Assembly (NCBI GenBank): GCA_021295875.1
Contig: JAGWBN010000002.1
Coordinates: forward strand, 1-37,842
DNA from: Pseudomonadales bacterium
GTDB taxonomy: Bacteria; Pseudomonadota; Gammaproteobacteria; Pseudomonadales; Azotimanducaceae
Direction: 5' to 3'
Length of the DNA stretch: 37,842 nt
The position numbers and the translations under genes are program-made. Positions 9,237-21,917 of this stretch are shown one piece after another. The first letter of the stretch is position 1; each line of letters starts with the position of its first letter. The notes below the pieces were generated by a model, which saw only the letters and a list, made by a program, of their open reading frames with translations, was not told the DNA's origin and did no database searches.

Positions 9237-9242
9237 ACTATA
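9237..9242 (-). promoter_or_regulatory. Candidate -10 box for leuA leader
   Basis: Minus strand TATAGT, with predicted +1 about 7 nt before the leader peptide ATG; no convincing -35 at the ideal distance. Confidence 0.35.
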
Positions 9243-9270
9243 GCCGAAACGACGTTCGCCAACCAGTGCG

Positions 9271-10455
9271 CTACGCCGCCACGACCTCGACCGCCGCGGC
9301 GGCGGCTTTCGCCTTGGACCGCGCCGCCTCGATGGATTCGGCCAGCGCCAGTGCCACGCCCATGCGCCGCTCGCCGTGCACCTCGGGCTTGCCGAACAGG
9401 CGCAGCTGGGTGTCTTCGCTCGCGAGTGCGCTCTCCAGATTGCCGAAGGCGACGCGGTCGGAGTCGCCGCGGGCGAGTATCACCGCGGACGCCGACGGCC
9501 CGAACTGGCGGATGACGGGAACCGGCAGGCCGAGGATCGCGCGGGCGTGCAGCGCGAACTCGGAAAGGTCCTGGCTGATCAGCGTCACCATCCCGGTGTC
9601 GTGGGGACGCGGACTGACTTCGCTGAACCACACGTCGTCGTCCTTGATGAAGAACTCGACCCCGAAGATGCCGGTGCCGCCGAGTTCGCCGGTGACGAGT
9701 GCCGCGATCCGCCGGCACTCGGCCAACGCCGCGTCGGTCATGGGCTGCGGCTGCCAGGACTCCTGGTAGTCGCCGCCTTCCTGGCGGTGGCCGATCGGTG
9801 CGCAGAAGGTAATCCCGTCGAGGTGGCGCACGGTCAGCAGGGTGATCTCGTAGTCGAAGTCGACAAAACCCTCGACGATGACCTTGTCGGCGCCGCCCCG
9901 GGCACCTTCCCGCGCGGCCAGCCACGATGCCATGGCATCGGCTGGGGCCTGCACCGTCGTCTGCCCCTTGCCGGACGAACTCATGACCGGCTTCACCACG
10001 CACGGGGTGCCGATGGCCGCCACCGCCTCCCGGTATTCCTCCTCCGTCGCGGCGAAGCGGTACGCGGAGGTCGCCACCCCCAGATCCTCGGCCGCCAGGC
10101 GGCGGATGCCTTCGCGGTTCATGGTGAGGCGGGCCGCGCGGGCGGTTGGAATGATGCGCCAGCCCTCGGCTTCCATCTCCACCAGGGTCGACGTCGCGAT
10201 GGCTTCGATCTCCGGCACCACGAGATCCGGCTTCTCGGTCTCGATGACCTCCCGCAGGGCGTCGCCGTCGAGCATGTTGACCACGTGGCTGCGGTGGGCG
10301 ACCTGCATGCCGGGAGCGTTGGCGTAGCGATCCACGGCGATCACCTCGACGCCGAGGCGCTGCAACTCGATGACCACCTCTTTGCCGAGTTCACCGGCGC
10401 CGAGCATCATCACCCGGGTCGCGCTGGGGGACAGCGGGGTGCCGATCGTGGTCAC
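9271..10455 (-). CDS. purT: Formate-dependent phosphoribosylglycinamide formyltransferase (GAR transformylase 2)
   Basis: GTG start at 10455: [64 protein letters not shown]...; ATP-grasp enzyme. Confidence 0.95.
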   Translation of the reverse strand: MTTIGTPLSPSATRVMMLGAGELGKEVVIELQRLGVEVIAVDRYANAPGMQVAHRSHVVNMLDGDALREVIETEKPDLVVPEIEAIATSTLVEMEAEGWRIIPTARAARLTMNREGIRRLAAEDLGVATSAYRFAATEEEYREAVAAIGTPCVVKPVMSSSGKGQTTVQAPADAMASWLAAREGARGGADKVIVEGFVDFDYEITLLTVRHLDGITFCAPIGHRQEGGDYQESWQPQPMTDAALAECRRIAALVTGELGGTGIFGVEFFIKDDDVWFSEVSPRPHDTGMVTLISQDLSEFALHARAILGLPVPVIRQFGPSASAVILARGDSDRVAFGNLESALASEDTQLRLFGKPEVHGERRMGVALALAESIEAARSKAKAAAAAVEVVAA

Positions 10456-11012
10456 TACTGCCCTCCCTCCTGCCGGACGCGCCGACGCCGGGGCACGCTT
10501 GTCTGCAATTCGCTGCGATAGCGGCGGAGGTTGTTCACGTAGAGTTCCGAGAATCCGGTGATCTCCTCGACCTCCTCGTCGCTCAGTTCGCGCACCACCT
10601 TGCCGGGAGAGCCGAGCACCAGGCTGCGGTCCGGGATGACCTTGCCCTCGGTGACGAGCGCGTTGGAGCCGATCAGGCAGTCGTTGCCGATCACCGCGCC
10701 GTTCAGAACCACGGCGTGGATGCCGATCAGGCTGTTGTCGCCCACGGTGCAGCCGTGCAGCACCGCGTGGTGGCCGACCGTGACCCTCTCGCCGATGGTC
10801 ACGGGAAAACCCTCGTCCATGTGCACCACGCAGTTGTCCTGGATGTTGCTGCGCGCGCCGACGGTGATGGAGTCGTAGTCGCCGCGCAGCACGGCGCCCC
10901 ACCACACCGAAGATTCATGCTGCAACCTGACCGAGCCGACGACCACGGCGGTCTCGGCGATGAAGCAGTCGCCCTCGACCTCCGGTCCGCCGTCTCCAAG
11001 CTTGTAGATCAT
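10455..11012 (-). CDS. Gamma carbonic anhydrase family protein (YrdA/PaaY-like hexapeptide repeat)
   Basis: [88 protein letters not shown]...; stop shares one base with the purT GTG (TAGTG). Confidence 0.92.
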   Translation of the reverse strand: MIYKLGDGGPEVEGDCFIAETAVVVGSVRLQHESSVWWGAVLRGDYDSITVGARSNIQDNCVVHMDEGFPVTIGERVTVGHHAVLHGCTVGDNSLIGIHAVVLNGAVIGNDCLIGSNALVTEGKVIPDRSLVLGSPGKVVRELSDEEVEEITGFSELYVNNLRRYRSELQTSVPRRRRVRQEGGQ

Positions 11013-11070
11013 CGGTCCTGCCGCATCGGTCGACCTCGCGCATTGTGTCGGAGGATGGCCGGCAAAGTCA

Positions 11071-14000
11071 TCAACCAAGCGCCACGCGGGCGTTTCTGAA
11101 CAGGCGCAGCCAAGGACCGTCCTCGCCCCAGGAAGGGTCGATCCAGGAGTTCTGCACGGCCCGGAACACGCGCTCGGGGTGGGGCATCGTGACGAGAACC
11201 CGACCGGAGGTGTTCGTCACGCCCGCGAGGCCGAGTTCGGAGCCGTTCGGATTTGTCGGGTACCGGGTGGCGGGTGTGCCCGTGGAATCGACGTACTGGA
11301 GAGCCAGCAGCCCGTCGCGCTCGACATCGGCCGCCGTCACACCCGTGTCGAATTCCGCCCTACCCTCGCCGTGGGCCACGGGAATCGGCAACAGCGCGCC
11401 CGCCATGCCCACGAGCCACGGCGAATCGACGTCGTTGACACGGACCAGGACCGTACGCGCTTCGAAGCGTTCGGAGCGGTTGCCGACGAATCGAGGCCAA
11501 CGGTCCGCGTCGGGAATTAGCTCCTTGAGTTCGGCCATCATCTGGCAGCCGTTGCAGACGCCGAGCGTCAGGGTGTCGCGCTCGAAGAAGGCTGCGAACG
11601 CGTCGCGCACGCGCGGTTCGAACAGGATCGACTTGGCCCAGCCGCCACCGCCGCCGAGGACGTCGCCGTAGGAGAACCCGCCGCAGGCCGCGAGCGCCTG
11701 GTAACCACTCAGCGTATCGGGATCCCGGAACAGGTCCGACATGTGCACGTCCACCGCCTCGAACCCCGCCCGGTGGAACGCCGCGGCCATCTCGAGCTGG
11801 CCGTTGACGCCCTGCTCGCGAAGGATGGCGATGCGCGGCCGGATGCCGGTCGCGAGGTAGGGCGCGGCGATGTCGTCGCCGGGATCGAAGCCCGCTTCGT
11901 ACGTCAGTCCCGACTCGTCGGTACTCGTTATGGCGTCGAATTCCTCGTCCGCGCACGCGGCGTCGTCCCGAAGGCGTTGCATGGCGTGGCTGGGGGTCGC
12001 CCAGGTCTGCTCGAGGTCGGCGCGAGTCGATGCGAATAGCCGTTCATCACCCCGTCGGATGACGATCTCCTGGTCGTCGCGTCGCGTCGCGACGATCGAG
12101 AACCCCAGACCCCTGGCGGCGGCCAGTTCGGCAATCCGGTCGACGTGGCGCAGTGTGATCCCGACGACGATGCCGATCTCCTCCGCGAACAGTTCGGCCA
12201 AGGGGTCGTCGCCGACGGCGATGTCGAGTCCGTGGCGGCGACCGGCGAAAGCCATCTCCAGCAGTGTTACCAGGACGCCGCCGTCCGAGCGGTCGTGGTA
12301 GGCGGTGACGAGGTCGTCCGCGATGAGTTGGCCTGCGAGTTCCACTAACGCCTTCAGACCTTCCGCGTCGTCGACATCGGCAGGTTCATCGCCGAGAGCA
12401 CCGTAGCACTGCGCCAGGGCGCTCCCCCCAAGCCGGCGACGCCCGCTGAACGCCGGTTCGATCAACCCCAGGCAGTGGGTGTCCCCATCGATGGACGGCG
12501 TCTTTGTTCGGCGGACATCGGCGACGGGGGCGAAGGCGCTGACGATGAGCGTCACGGGCGACACCACGGCCTTCTCTTCCCAGGTGGTGCGCATGGACAG
12601 ACTGTCCTTGCCCACGGGAATCGCGATGCCGAGTGCGGGGCACAGTTCCTCGCCGACGGTCCGAACCGCCTCGAACAGCGCCTGGTCTTCGCCGGCGTGG
12701 CCGGCGGCGGCCATCCAATTGGCCGACAGGACCACGCGGGAGAGGCTGTCGATGGGGGCAGCGGCGAGGTTGGTCAACGCTTCGGCAACAGCCAGTCGGG
12801 CCGCCGCGGCCGGGTCGATAACCGCCACCGGCGAGCGCTCGCCCATGGCCATGGCCTCGCCCCGATCAGTGTCGAATCCCGCCAGGGTCACGGCCGCATC
12901 GGCGACGGGCACCTGGTGCGGGCCGACCATCTGGTCGCGGCCGACCATTCCCGTGATGCTGCGGTCGCCGATGGTGACGAGGAACTTCTTGCTCGCCACC
13001 GCCGGGAAGCGGAGTACGCGGTCGATGGCTTCCGCGAGATCGATGCCGCGGTGATCGAATGCCGATGCCCTACGCGGTCGGCTGGCGAACGCCCGCTGCA
13101 TGCGCGGCGGTTTGCCCAGCAGCGTGGCCAGCGGCATGTCCACCGGCGTGCCGGGGAGTTCGGAGTCGGCGACGACCAACCTCCGGTCCACCGTCGCCTC
13201 GCCGACGATGGCGTACGGGCAGCGTTCGCGTTCCGCGATGGCTTCGAAAGTCGCCAGGTCCCCCGGGGCGATGGCCAGCACGTAGCGTTCCTGGGCCTCG
13301 TTGCACCAGATCTCCATGGGCGACATGGCGGGATCGGCGTTGGGCACGGCGCGAATGTCGAAGCGTCCGCCGACACCGGCGTCGTTGATCAGCTCCGGCA
13401 ACGCGTTCGACAGTCCGCCGGCACCGACGTCGTGGATCAAGCGGATGGGATTGGCATCGCCCAGTGCGCAGCAGCGGTCGATCACCTCCTGGCAGCGGCG
13501 CTGCATCTCGGCGTTGTCGCGCTGCACCGAGGCGAAGTCGAGGTCCGCGTCGCTCTCGCCGGAAGCCATGCTGGACGCGGCCCCGCCGCCGAGCCCGATG
13601 AGCATGGCCGGGCCACCGAGGACGACGAGTTTCGCGCCGGGGGGCACGTCGGCCGCATCCACGTGCCCGTCGGCGATGGCGCCGAGCCCGCCCGCGATCA
13701 TCACCGGCTTGTGATAGCCCCAGGTTTCGCCGGCGCGATCACTGGCAGCTTCGAACGTGCGGAAGTACCCCGTGAGACACGGCCGCCCGTACTCGTTGTT
13801 GAACCCCGCAGCGCCCAGCGGGCCGTCGAGCATGATCTGCTTCGCCGAGGCGATCCGCGATGGCTGGCCGATACCGGTTTCCCAGGGTTCCGGCACCGGG
13901 CCCAGTTCCAGGTGGCTGGTGGTGAATCCGACGAGGCCGGCCTTCGGCTTCGAACCGCGGCCAACGGCACCTTCGTCGCGGATTTCGCCGCCGGAGCCCG

Positions 14001-14922
14001 TGGCCGCACCAGGATACGGGGCGATGGCGGTGGGATGGTTGTGGGTCTCCACCTTCATCAGCACGTGGGTCGGGACGGGTCTTGCGGCGTAGACGTGGTC
14101 CGCGTCGGGGAAGAACCGGTCGACGGTGGCCCCCTCGATCACCGCCGCGTTGTCCGTGTAGGCGGACAGGATTCCCGCGCCGTTGATGCTCCGGTGGGTG
14201 TTGCGGATCATCGCGAACAGCGACTTGGGTTGCGCTTCGCCGTCGATGCGCCAGTCGGCGTTGAAAATCTTGTGCCGGCAATGTTCGGAGTTCGCCTGGG
14301 CGAACATCATCAACTCCACGTCCGTGGGATCGCGTCCGAACTCGCGGTACGCGGCAGCGAGGTAGGCCACCTCGTCGTCGGACAACGCCAGACCGAGCCG
14401 TTCGTCGGCGTCACGGAGCGCCGCGACGGGGTCGCTCCCGAGGGCGACGTGCGCCAAGGGTTTCGAAACGGCGGCACCGGCCAGGGCGCCGAAGCCATCG
14501 TCGAACACCACCGCCTCGGTCATGCGATCGTGAAGAAGCTTGGCGAGATTCCGGCTTGCCCCGCCATCCAGGTACCAGCGCACGCCCCGTTCGACCCGAC
14601 TGACGGCCTTGAGGCCGCAGCGATGGAAGATGTCCGTGGCCTTGCTGGACCAAGGCGACACGGTGCCCGGCCTCGGCGTCACGACGCAGAACGGTTCGCC
14701 AAGGCGTTCGGGCAGGTCACGGCGCGGTCCGTAGGCCAAGAGCCCGTTCACGGTCCGCCGCTCGGCGTCGGCGAGATCGCGCGTTGCGAACAGGAAGTGG
14801 ACGAACTCGGCGAAGACGCCCTTCACCCCACCGTCCACGCCACGTAGTTCACCGAGTTTCTCGGCTTGGCGCGCACGGGACAGAGCGGGCGGTCCAGTCT
14901 GGATCTCGACGCGGGGCTCCAC
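11071..14922 (-). CDS. purL: Phosphoribosylformylglycinamidine synthase, single-chain large type
   Basis: From GTG 14922: [26 protein letters not shown]...; [36 protein letters not shown]-terminal GATase with GVCNGCQMM. The track ORF to 15384 is a spurious N-terminal extension into the upstream gene. Confidence 0.95.
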   Translation of the reverse strand: MEPRVEIQTGPPALSRARQAEKLGELRGVDGGVKGVFAEFVHFLFATRDLADAERRTVNGLLAYGPRRDLPERLGEPFCVVTPRPGTVSPWSSKATDIFHRCGLKAVSRVERGVRWYLDGGASRNLAKLLHDRMTEAVVFDDGFGALAGAAVSKPLAHVALGSDPVAALRDADERLGLALSDDEVAYLAAAYREFGRDPTDVELMMFAQANSEHCRHKIFNADWRIDGEAQPKSLFAMIRNTHRSINGAGILSAYTDNAAVIEGATVDRFFPDADHVYAARPVPTHVLMKVETHNHPTAIAPYPGAATGSGGEIRDEGAVGRGSKPKAGLVGFTTSHLELGPVPEPWETGIGQPSRIASAKQIMLDGPLGAAGFNNEYGRPCLTGYFRTFEAASDRAGETWGYHKPVMIAGGLGAIADGHVDAADVPPGAKLVVLGGPAMLIGLGGGAASSMASGESDADLDFASVQRDNAEMQRRCQEVIDRCCALGDANPIRLIHDVGAGGLSNALPELINDAGVGGRFDIRAVPNADPAMSPMEIWCNEAQERYVLAIAPGDLATFEAIAERERCPYAIVGEATVDRRLVVADSELPGTPVDMPLATLLGKPPRMQRAFASRPRRASAFDHRGIDLAEAIDRVLRFPAVASKKFLVTIGDRSITGMVGRDQMVGPHQVPVADAAVTLAGFDTDRGEAMAMGERSPVAVIDPAAAARLAVAEALTNLAAAPIDSLSRVVLSANWMAAAGHAGEDQALFEAVRTVGEELCPALGIAIPVGKDSLSMRTTWEEKAVVSPVTLIVSAFAPVADVRRTKTPSIDGDTHCLGLIEPAFSGRRRLGGSALAQCYGALGDEPADVDDAEGLKALVELAGQLIADDLVTAYHDRSDGGVLVTLLEMAFAGRRHGLDIAVGDDPLAELFAEEIGIVVGITLRHVDRIAELAAARGLGFSIVATRRDDQEIVIRRGDERLFASTRADLEQTWATPSHAMQRLRDDAACADEEFDAITSTDESGLTYEAGFDPGDDIAAPYLATGIRPRIAILREQGVNGQLEMAAAFHRAGFEAVDVHMSDLFRDPDTLSGYQALAACGGFSYGDVLGGGGGWAKSILFEPRVRDAFAAFFERDTLTLGVCNGCQMMAELKELIPDADRWPRFVGNRSERFEARTVLVRVNDVDSPWLVGMAGALLPIPVAHGEGRAEFDTGVTAADVERDGLLALQYVDSTGTPATRYPTNPNGSELGLAGVTNTSGRVLVTMPHPERVFRAVQNSWIDPSWGEDGPWLRLFRNARVALG

Positions 14923-14924
14923 GG

Positions 14925-16560
<1,636 letters not shown>

Positions 16561-16572
<12 letters not shown>

Positions 16573-18135
16573 AATAGTGCCGGGCGGCTTGTTGGTGACG
16601 TCGTAGACCACCCTCGAGACGGCGTCCAACTCGTTGACGATGCGGTTGCTGACGCGGGCGAGAAGCTCGTGGGGCAGTTCCGCCCAGTTCGCGGTCATGA
16701 AGTCGCTGGTGACCACGGCACGCAGACCGATGACGTGTTCGTGCCGGCGGGCGTCGCCGACGACGCCCACGGACTTCACCGGCAGATACACGGCGAACGC
16801 CTGGCTGACCTTGCCGTAGTAGCCCGCCGCGCGCAGTTCCTCCATGTAGATCGCGTCCGCTTCGCGGAGCACGGCCACGTACTCCCGTTTGACCTCGCCG
16901 AGGACCCGCACGCCGAGGCCCGGACCGGGAAACGGATGGCGGTGCACGAGGTTGTCCGGCAGCCCGAGCGCGAGACCCACGGCGCGCACCTCGTCCTTGA
17001 ACAGGTCGCGCAGCGGTTCGACGAGCTTGAGGCCCATGCGGTCCGGGAGGCCGCCGACGTTGTGGTGCGACTTGATCACGTGGGCCTTGCCGTGCTTCGT
17101 GGCCGCGGACTCGATGACGTCCGGGTAGATGGTCCCCTGGCCGAGCCATTCGACGCCGGGAATCTTCGCCGCCTGCCGTTCGAACACGTCGATGAACGTG
17201 CCGCCGATGATCTTGCGCTTCTCCTCGGGGTCGGCGACACCTTGGAGCGGGGCGAGGAACTCGTCGGCGGCATCCACGGTGACGAGATTGAGTGGCAGAA
17301 CGTTCGATGCCGATGCGGCGGAGAACGCGGCGGCGACCTCGGCCGCCTCGTCCTTGCGCAGCAGGCCGTTGTCGACGAACACGCAGGTGAGCCGGTCGCC
17401 GACGGCACGCGACAACAGCGCAGCGACGACGCTGGAGTCGACGCCGCCGGACAGACCGAGGATCACCCGACCGTCGCCAATCTGCTCGCGGGCCTTGGCG
17501 ACGGCCCGTTCGATGATGCTCGCCGCAGTCCAGTCGCCGTCGCAAGCCGCCACCTCGCGCACGAAACGCCGGATGATCTCGCCGCCCTGCTCGGTGTGCG
17601 TCACCTCGGGGTGGAACTGCACGCCGTAGAGGCCGCGGTCCCGGTGCGCCATGGCGGCGATGGGCGCGCTGCCGCTGGAGGCCACCTGCTCGAATCCCGG
17701 CGGCAGGCTCGTGACTCTGTCGCCGTGGCTCATCCACACGTCGAGCGACGACGGCAGGCCATCGAACAGAGGCACGTCGCTCCCGAAACTCGCGATGGCG
17801 TGGCCGAACTCGCGGTGATCGGAACCTTCGACCTCGCCGCCCAATTGCGCCGCCATGGCCTGCATGCCGTAGCAGATGCCGAGCACGGGGACGTTGGCCG
17901 CGAACACCGCGTCCGGAATGCGCGGCGTCGCGTCGGCGGTGACCGTCTCCGGACCGCCGGAGAGGATGACGCCCTTCGGGGCGAAGGCCCTCAACGCGGC
18001 GTCATCGAGATCGTAGGGCTGGATCTCGCAGTAGACGCCGTGCTCGCGGACGCGCCGGGCGATGAGTTGGGTGGTCTGAGAGCCGAAGTCGACGACCAGG
18101 ATGCGGTCGCCGACGCCGCTGGCGTGCTGGGTCAC
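16561..18135 (-). CDS. guaA: GMP synthase (glutamine-hydrolysing)
   Basis: [31 protein letters not shown]...[10 protein letters not shown]...[16 protein letters not shown]...[13 protein letters not shown]. Confidence 0.97.
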
Positions 18136-18138
18136 GAA

Positions 18139-19608
18139 CTAGCCAACGGGATAGTTCGGCGGCTCCTTGGTCATCGACACGTCGTGGACGTGATTCTCGG
18201 CGAGGCTAGCCGAGGAGACCTTGGTGAATGCCGACTTGGATCGCATCTCGCCGACGTCGGCGCACCCGGTGTAGCCCATGGACGCCCGCAGGCCGCCCAT
18301 CAACTGGTGGATGATCGGTCCCACCGGACCCCGGTACGGCACCCGCCCCTCGATGCCCTCGGGAACGAACTTGCCGCCATCGCTCAGGGGTTCCTGGAAG
18401 TACCGGTCGCTGGAGCCGTAGCGTTCGGACATCGCACCCACCGAGCCCATGCCGCGATAGGACTTGTAGGTCCGGCCCTGGTAGAGCTCCGTCTCGCCGG
18501 GCGCTTCCTCGGTACCGGCGAACAGCGAACCCACCATGACCGCCGAGGCGCCGGCGCTGATGGCCTTGGCGACGTCTCCCGAGAACCGCACGCCGCCGTC
18601 GGCGATCACCGGCACGTCCTCTTCGGCCGCCTCCTCGGCAGCCTCCGAGATGGCGGTCACTTGGGGCACGCCGACACCCGTGACCACGCGGGTCGTGCAG
18701 ATGCTGCCCGGGCCGATGCCCACCTTGATGGCGTCCACGCCGGCATCCAGCAAGGCTCGCGCGCCGTCGCCGGTGGCGACGTTGCCGCCCATCACCGGCA
18801 CCGCCGGGTACTTCTGCTTGATCCAACTGATGCGGTCGAGAACGCGCTGCGAGTGGCCGTGCGCGGTATCCACGACGATGACGTCCACGCCCGCCTCGAC
18901 CAGCGCCGCGACCCGGTCGTCGGTGTCCGCCCCGGTGCCCACCGACGCGCCGGTGCGAAGCTGGCCGCGTTCGTCCTTGCAGGCGTTGGGATAGGCCTGG
19001 GCCTTGGCGATGTCCTTGACCGTGACCATGCCCTTGAGTTCGAAACGGTCGTTGATGAGCAGCACCTTCTCGATCCGGTGCTTGTGCAGGAGGTCGGTGA
19101 TGGTGTCGGCGTTGGCGTCTTCGGCGGCGGTGACCAGGCGTTCCCGCGGGGTCATGACCTCGGCAACCGGGGCGTCCATGCGGGTCTCGAAACGGATGTC
19201 CCGGCTAGTGACGATGCCCAGCAGGTCGGCCCCGCGCACGACGGGAACCCCGGAGATCCTGTGATCCATGGTGAGCGCGACGAGATCCTGCACCGTCGCT
19301 TCCGGGCGGATCGTGATCGGATCGCGGATCACGCCGGACTCGTGCTTCTTGACCGCCCGCACTTCCCGCGCCTGGGCCTCCAGCGACAGATTCTTGTGGA
19401 CGATGCCGATGCCGCCCTCCTGGGCCAGGGCGATGGCGAGACCGGACTCGGTGACGGTGTCCATGGCCGCGGAGATCAGCGGAATGCTGAGGTCGATGTC
19501 GCGCGTCAGGCGCGTTTTCAGGTCGACTTCGGAGGGCAGGACGTGGGAGTAGGCAGGCAGGAGGAGGACGTCATCGAATGTCAGGGCTTCGTGAGCGATC
19601 CTCAGCAT
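18139..19608 (-). CDS. guaB: Inosine-5'-monophosphate dehydrogenase
   Basis: [38 protein letters not shown]...; [13 protein letters not shown] catalytic loop; CBS domains. Confidence 0.97.
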   Translation of the reverse strand: MLRIAHEALTFDDVLLLPAYSHVLPSEVDLKTRLTRDIDLSIPLISAAMDTVTESGLAIALAQEGGIGIVHKNLSLEAQAREVRAVKKHESGVIRDPITIRPEATVQDLVALTMDHRISGVPVVRGADLLGIVTSRDIRFETRMDAPVAEVMTPRERLVTAAEDANADTITDLLHKHRIEKVLLINDRFELKGMVTVKDIAKAQAYPNACKDERGQLRTGASVGTGADTDDRVAALVEAGVDVIVVDTAHGHSQRVLDRISWIKQKYPAVPVMGGNVATGDGARALLDAGVDAIKVGIGPGSICTTRVVTGVGVPQVTAISEAAEEAAEEDVPVIADGGVRFSGDVAKAISAGASAVMVGSLFAGTEEAPGETELYQGRTYKSYRGMGSVGAMSERYGSSDRYFQEPLSDGGKFVPEGIEGRVPYRGPVGPIIHQLMGGLRASMGYTGCADVGEMRSKSAFTKVSSASLAENHVHDVSMTKEPPNYPVG

Positions 19609-19637
19609 CGGGACACCTAGGCCGAACGTGGGGGCGG

Positions 19638-19666
19638 ATCATACGCGCGGGTCTTGGGTGTGTAAA
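19638..19666 (-). promoter_or_regulatory. Sigma-70-type promoter for guaB operon
   Basis: Minus strand TTTACA-N17-TATGAT (5/6 and 5/6 matches), predicted +1 about 23 nt upstream of the guaB ATG. Confidence 0.65.
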
Positions 19667-19743
19667 CCGAATCGACCACGGTCGTACACCCGCGGCGAAG
19701 AGGCCGGATTCGGTCTCGCTTCGGGGACTGCTACACTGCATCG

Positions 19744-21123
19744 ATGCAGCCCCTTCGCCAATCCCGCTCGCAAAGCGCCGACCGGGTTCGGACGGTCAGC
19801 GAGGTGAACGCGGAAGCCCGGTTCCTCGTCGAGGAGCGCTTCCGGCGGCTGTGGATCGAGGGGGAGGTCACCGACTTCCGGCCCTACGCTTCCGGACACT
19901 GGTACTTCAGCCTGCAGGACGACAGGGCGCAGATCCGCTGCGTGATGTTCTCGAGCGCCAACCGTTTCGTGCGTGCCAGACCGGCCAACGGCCAGTCGGT
20001 GCTGGTGCGCTGCCGACTGTCCATCTACGAAGGTCGGGGGCAGTTCCAGGCGATCATCGACCACATCGAACCCGCGGGCGAAGGCGCGCTGCGGGCGGCG
20101 TTCGAGCGACTGAAGGCGGAGCTCGACGCCGAGGGCCTGTTCGCCGAGGACCGCAAGCAGTCGCTGCCGCCGTATCCCCGCCACATCGGCATCATCAGTT
20201 CGCCCGCCGGTGCCGCTCTGAGGGACGTTCTCGCCGTCATCCGTCGGCGTTTCCCGTGCGTGCGGGTGACCTGTTTCCAGGTCGCCGTGCAGGGTTTCGA
20301 GGCGGAGGGCCAGATCGTCGCCGCGTTCGACCGCGCCGAGTTCATGCGCCACCCGCCGGACGTCATCGTGCTGACCCGCGGCGGCGGCTCGCTGGAGGAT
20401 CTCGCGGCGTTCAATCTCGAGTCGGTGGCGAGACGGATCGCGACAGCCGGGATTCCGGTGGTATCCGCCGTCGGGCACGAGACGGACGTCACCATCGCCG
20501 ACTTCGTCGCCGACCAGCGTGCACCGACGCCTTCGGCGGCGGCGGAGCTCGTCACGCCGGATCGTCTTGAACTCGAGGGTCGGCTACGACGCCTGGAGGC
20601 CACGCTCGTCTCCAGGACCGCCGACCAGGTGCGTACCGACACCCGTCTGCTGGCCGCCGTGCGCCGTAGGCTCGTGCATCCGGGACGGACCTTGGAGCAG
20701 CGCATGCAGCGTGCCGACGAACTCGCCGAGCGGTTGACCAACGCCAACAAGGCCCGACTGACTCGTGCCCGCACGGCCTTTGTCCACCAGGCGCGACTGC
20801 TGGCGCGGAGCAGCCCGGGGACGAGAATCGGCCAAGCCCGGGAACGGGTGGCGCGTGCCAGGTCGCGTCTGACCGTCGCCGGCGAATCCTCCCGCGACCG
20901 TGGCGCGACGCGTGTCGCCGCCCTCGTGCGCGCCCTCAACGCGGTCAGCCCGCTGGCGACCCTCGACCGCGGCTACGCGATCGTCGCCAAACCCGATGGC
21001 AGCGCCTGGGGTCGACCGGTGGTCACCGTGGACGACGCCCGGCCAGGCGAGGTCGTCGAGGCCCACTTGGCGGACGGCAGCCTGCAGGCTACTGTTTCGG
21101 CCAGCAAGAAGAGGCCCGAATGA
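19744..21123 (+). CDS. xseA: Exodeoxyribonuclease VII large subunit
   Basis: VSEVNAEARFLVEERFRRLWIEGEVTDFRPYASGHWYFSLQDDRAQIRCVMF...; divergent from guaB. Confidence 0.96.
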   Translation: MQPLRQSRSQSADRVRTVSEVNAEARFLVEERFRRLWIEGEVTDFRPYASGHWYFSLQDDRAQIRCVMFSSANRFVRARPANGQSVLVRCRLSIYEGRGQFQAIIDHIEPAGEGALRAAFERLKAELDAEGLFAEDRKQSLPPYPRHIGIISSPAGAALRDVLAVIRRRFPCVRVTCFQVAVQGFEAEGQIVAAFDRAEFMRHPPDVIVLTRGGGSLEDLAAFNLESVARRIATAGIPVVSAVGHETDVTIADFVADQRAPTPSAAAELVTPDRLELEGRLRRLEATLVSRTADQVRTDTRLLAAVRRRLVHPGRTLEQRMQRADELAERLTNANKARLTRARTAFVHQARLLARSSPGTRIGQARERVARARSRLTVAGESSRDRGATRVAALVRALNAVSPLATLDRGYAIVAKPDGSAWGRPVVTVDDARPGEVVEAHLADGSLQATVSASKKRPE

Positions 21124-21917
21124 CGGCTCTGTTCCTGATACTCGCCGCCGCGGTGACCGTGGACACGGGAGGGATCGCCGTGCTGCCGTTGCCCGACGAC
21201 GCTCTCGCCGCCCGCTACCGGGGTCAACAGACCCTGACCGTGGCGGGCCATGCGATCGTCGGCGTTCCCCTGGACGCGGCACCCGGCGCCCGGGAAGTCG
21301 ACATTCGCACCACCGTGGGCCAACGGGCGATCACCTTCGAGGTCGTCGCCAAGGACTACCCGGAGCAGCGGCTGACCATCGCCAACCGCCGCCAGGTCAA
21401 TCCCCTGCCCGAGGACCTAGAACGGATTTCCCGCGAGAGCGAACTGCAGCGCGCGGCGTACGCGCGGCGGACGCCGGTGCGTGCCGACCTGCTGCCGTTC
21501 GAGCAGCCGGTCGAGGGGATCTACTCGAGTCCCTTCGGTCTGCGCCGATTCCTCAACGACCAGCCCCGTTCGCCGCATTCGGGCCTCGACATCGCCGCCG
21601 ACACCGGGACCCCGTTGGCGGCACCGGCCCCCGGCACCATCGCGCTGACCGGGGACTTCTTTTTCTCCGGCAACGTCGTCTACATCGACCACGGCGGCGG
21701 CCTGGTGACCATGTACGGCCACCTCGACAGCATCGCCGTCGAGGCCGGCGACGAGGTCGCCCGCGGCGACGTCATCGGCACGGTGGGTGCCACCGGCCGC
21801 GTCACCGGACCCCACCTTCACTGGACGGTGAGCATCCAGGGCGTTCGGGTGGACCCTGTCCTGGTCATGGAGGCATTCGAACGCATCGACACCGCCGGAG
21901 ATTCCAGGGGGGACTAG
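21120..21917 (+). CDS. M23 family metallopeptidase (LytM/peptidoglycan endopeptidase)
   Basis: HSGLDIAADTGTPLAAPAPGTIALTGDFFFSGNVVYIDHGGGLVTMYGHL...GPHLHWTV; ATGA overlap with xseA. Confidence 0.93.
   Translation: MTALFLILAAAVTVDTGGIAVLPLPDDALAARYRGQQTLTVAGHAIVGVPLDAAPGAREVDIRTTVGQRAITFEVVAKDYPEQRLTIANRRQVNPLPEDLERISRESELQRAAYARRTPVRADLLPFEQPVEGIYSSPFGLRRFLNDQPRSPHSGLDIAADTGTPLAAPAPGTIALTGDFFFSGNVVYIDHGGGLVTMYGHLDSIAVEAGDEVARGDVIGTVGATGRVTGPHLHWTVSIQGVRVDPVLVMEAFERIDTAGDSRGD

Noticed and set aside
12475-14847. 790-aa plus-strand ORF antisense to purL
   Set aside because: Same shadow-ORF signature; the minus strand is unambiguously purL.
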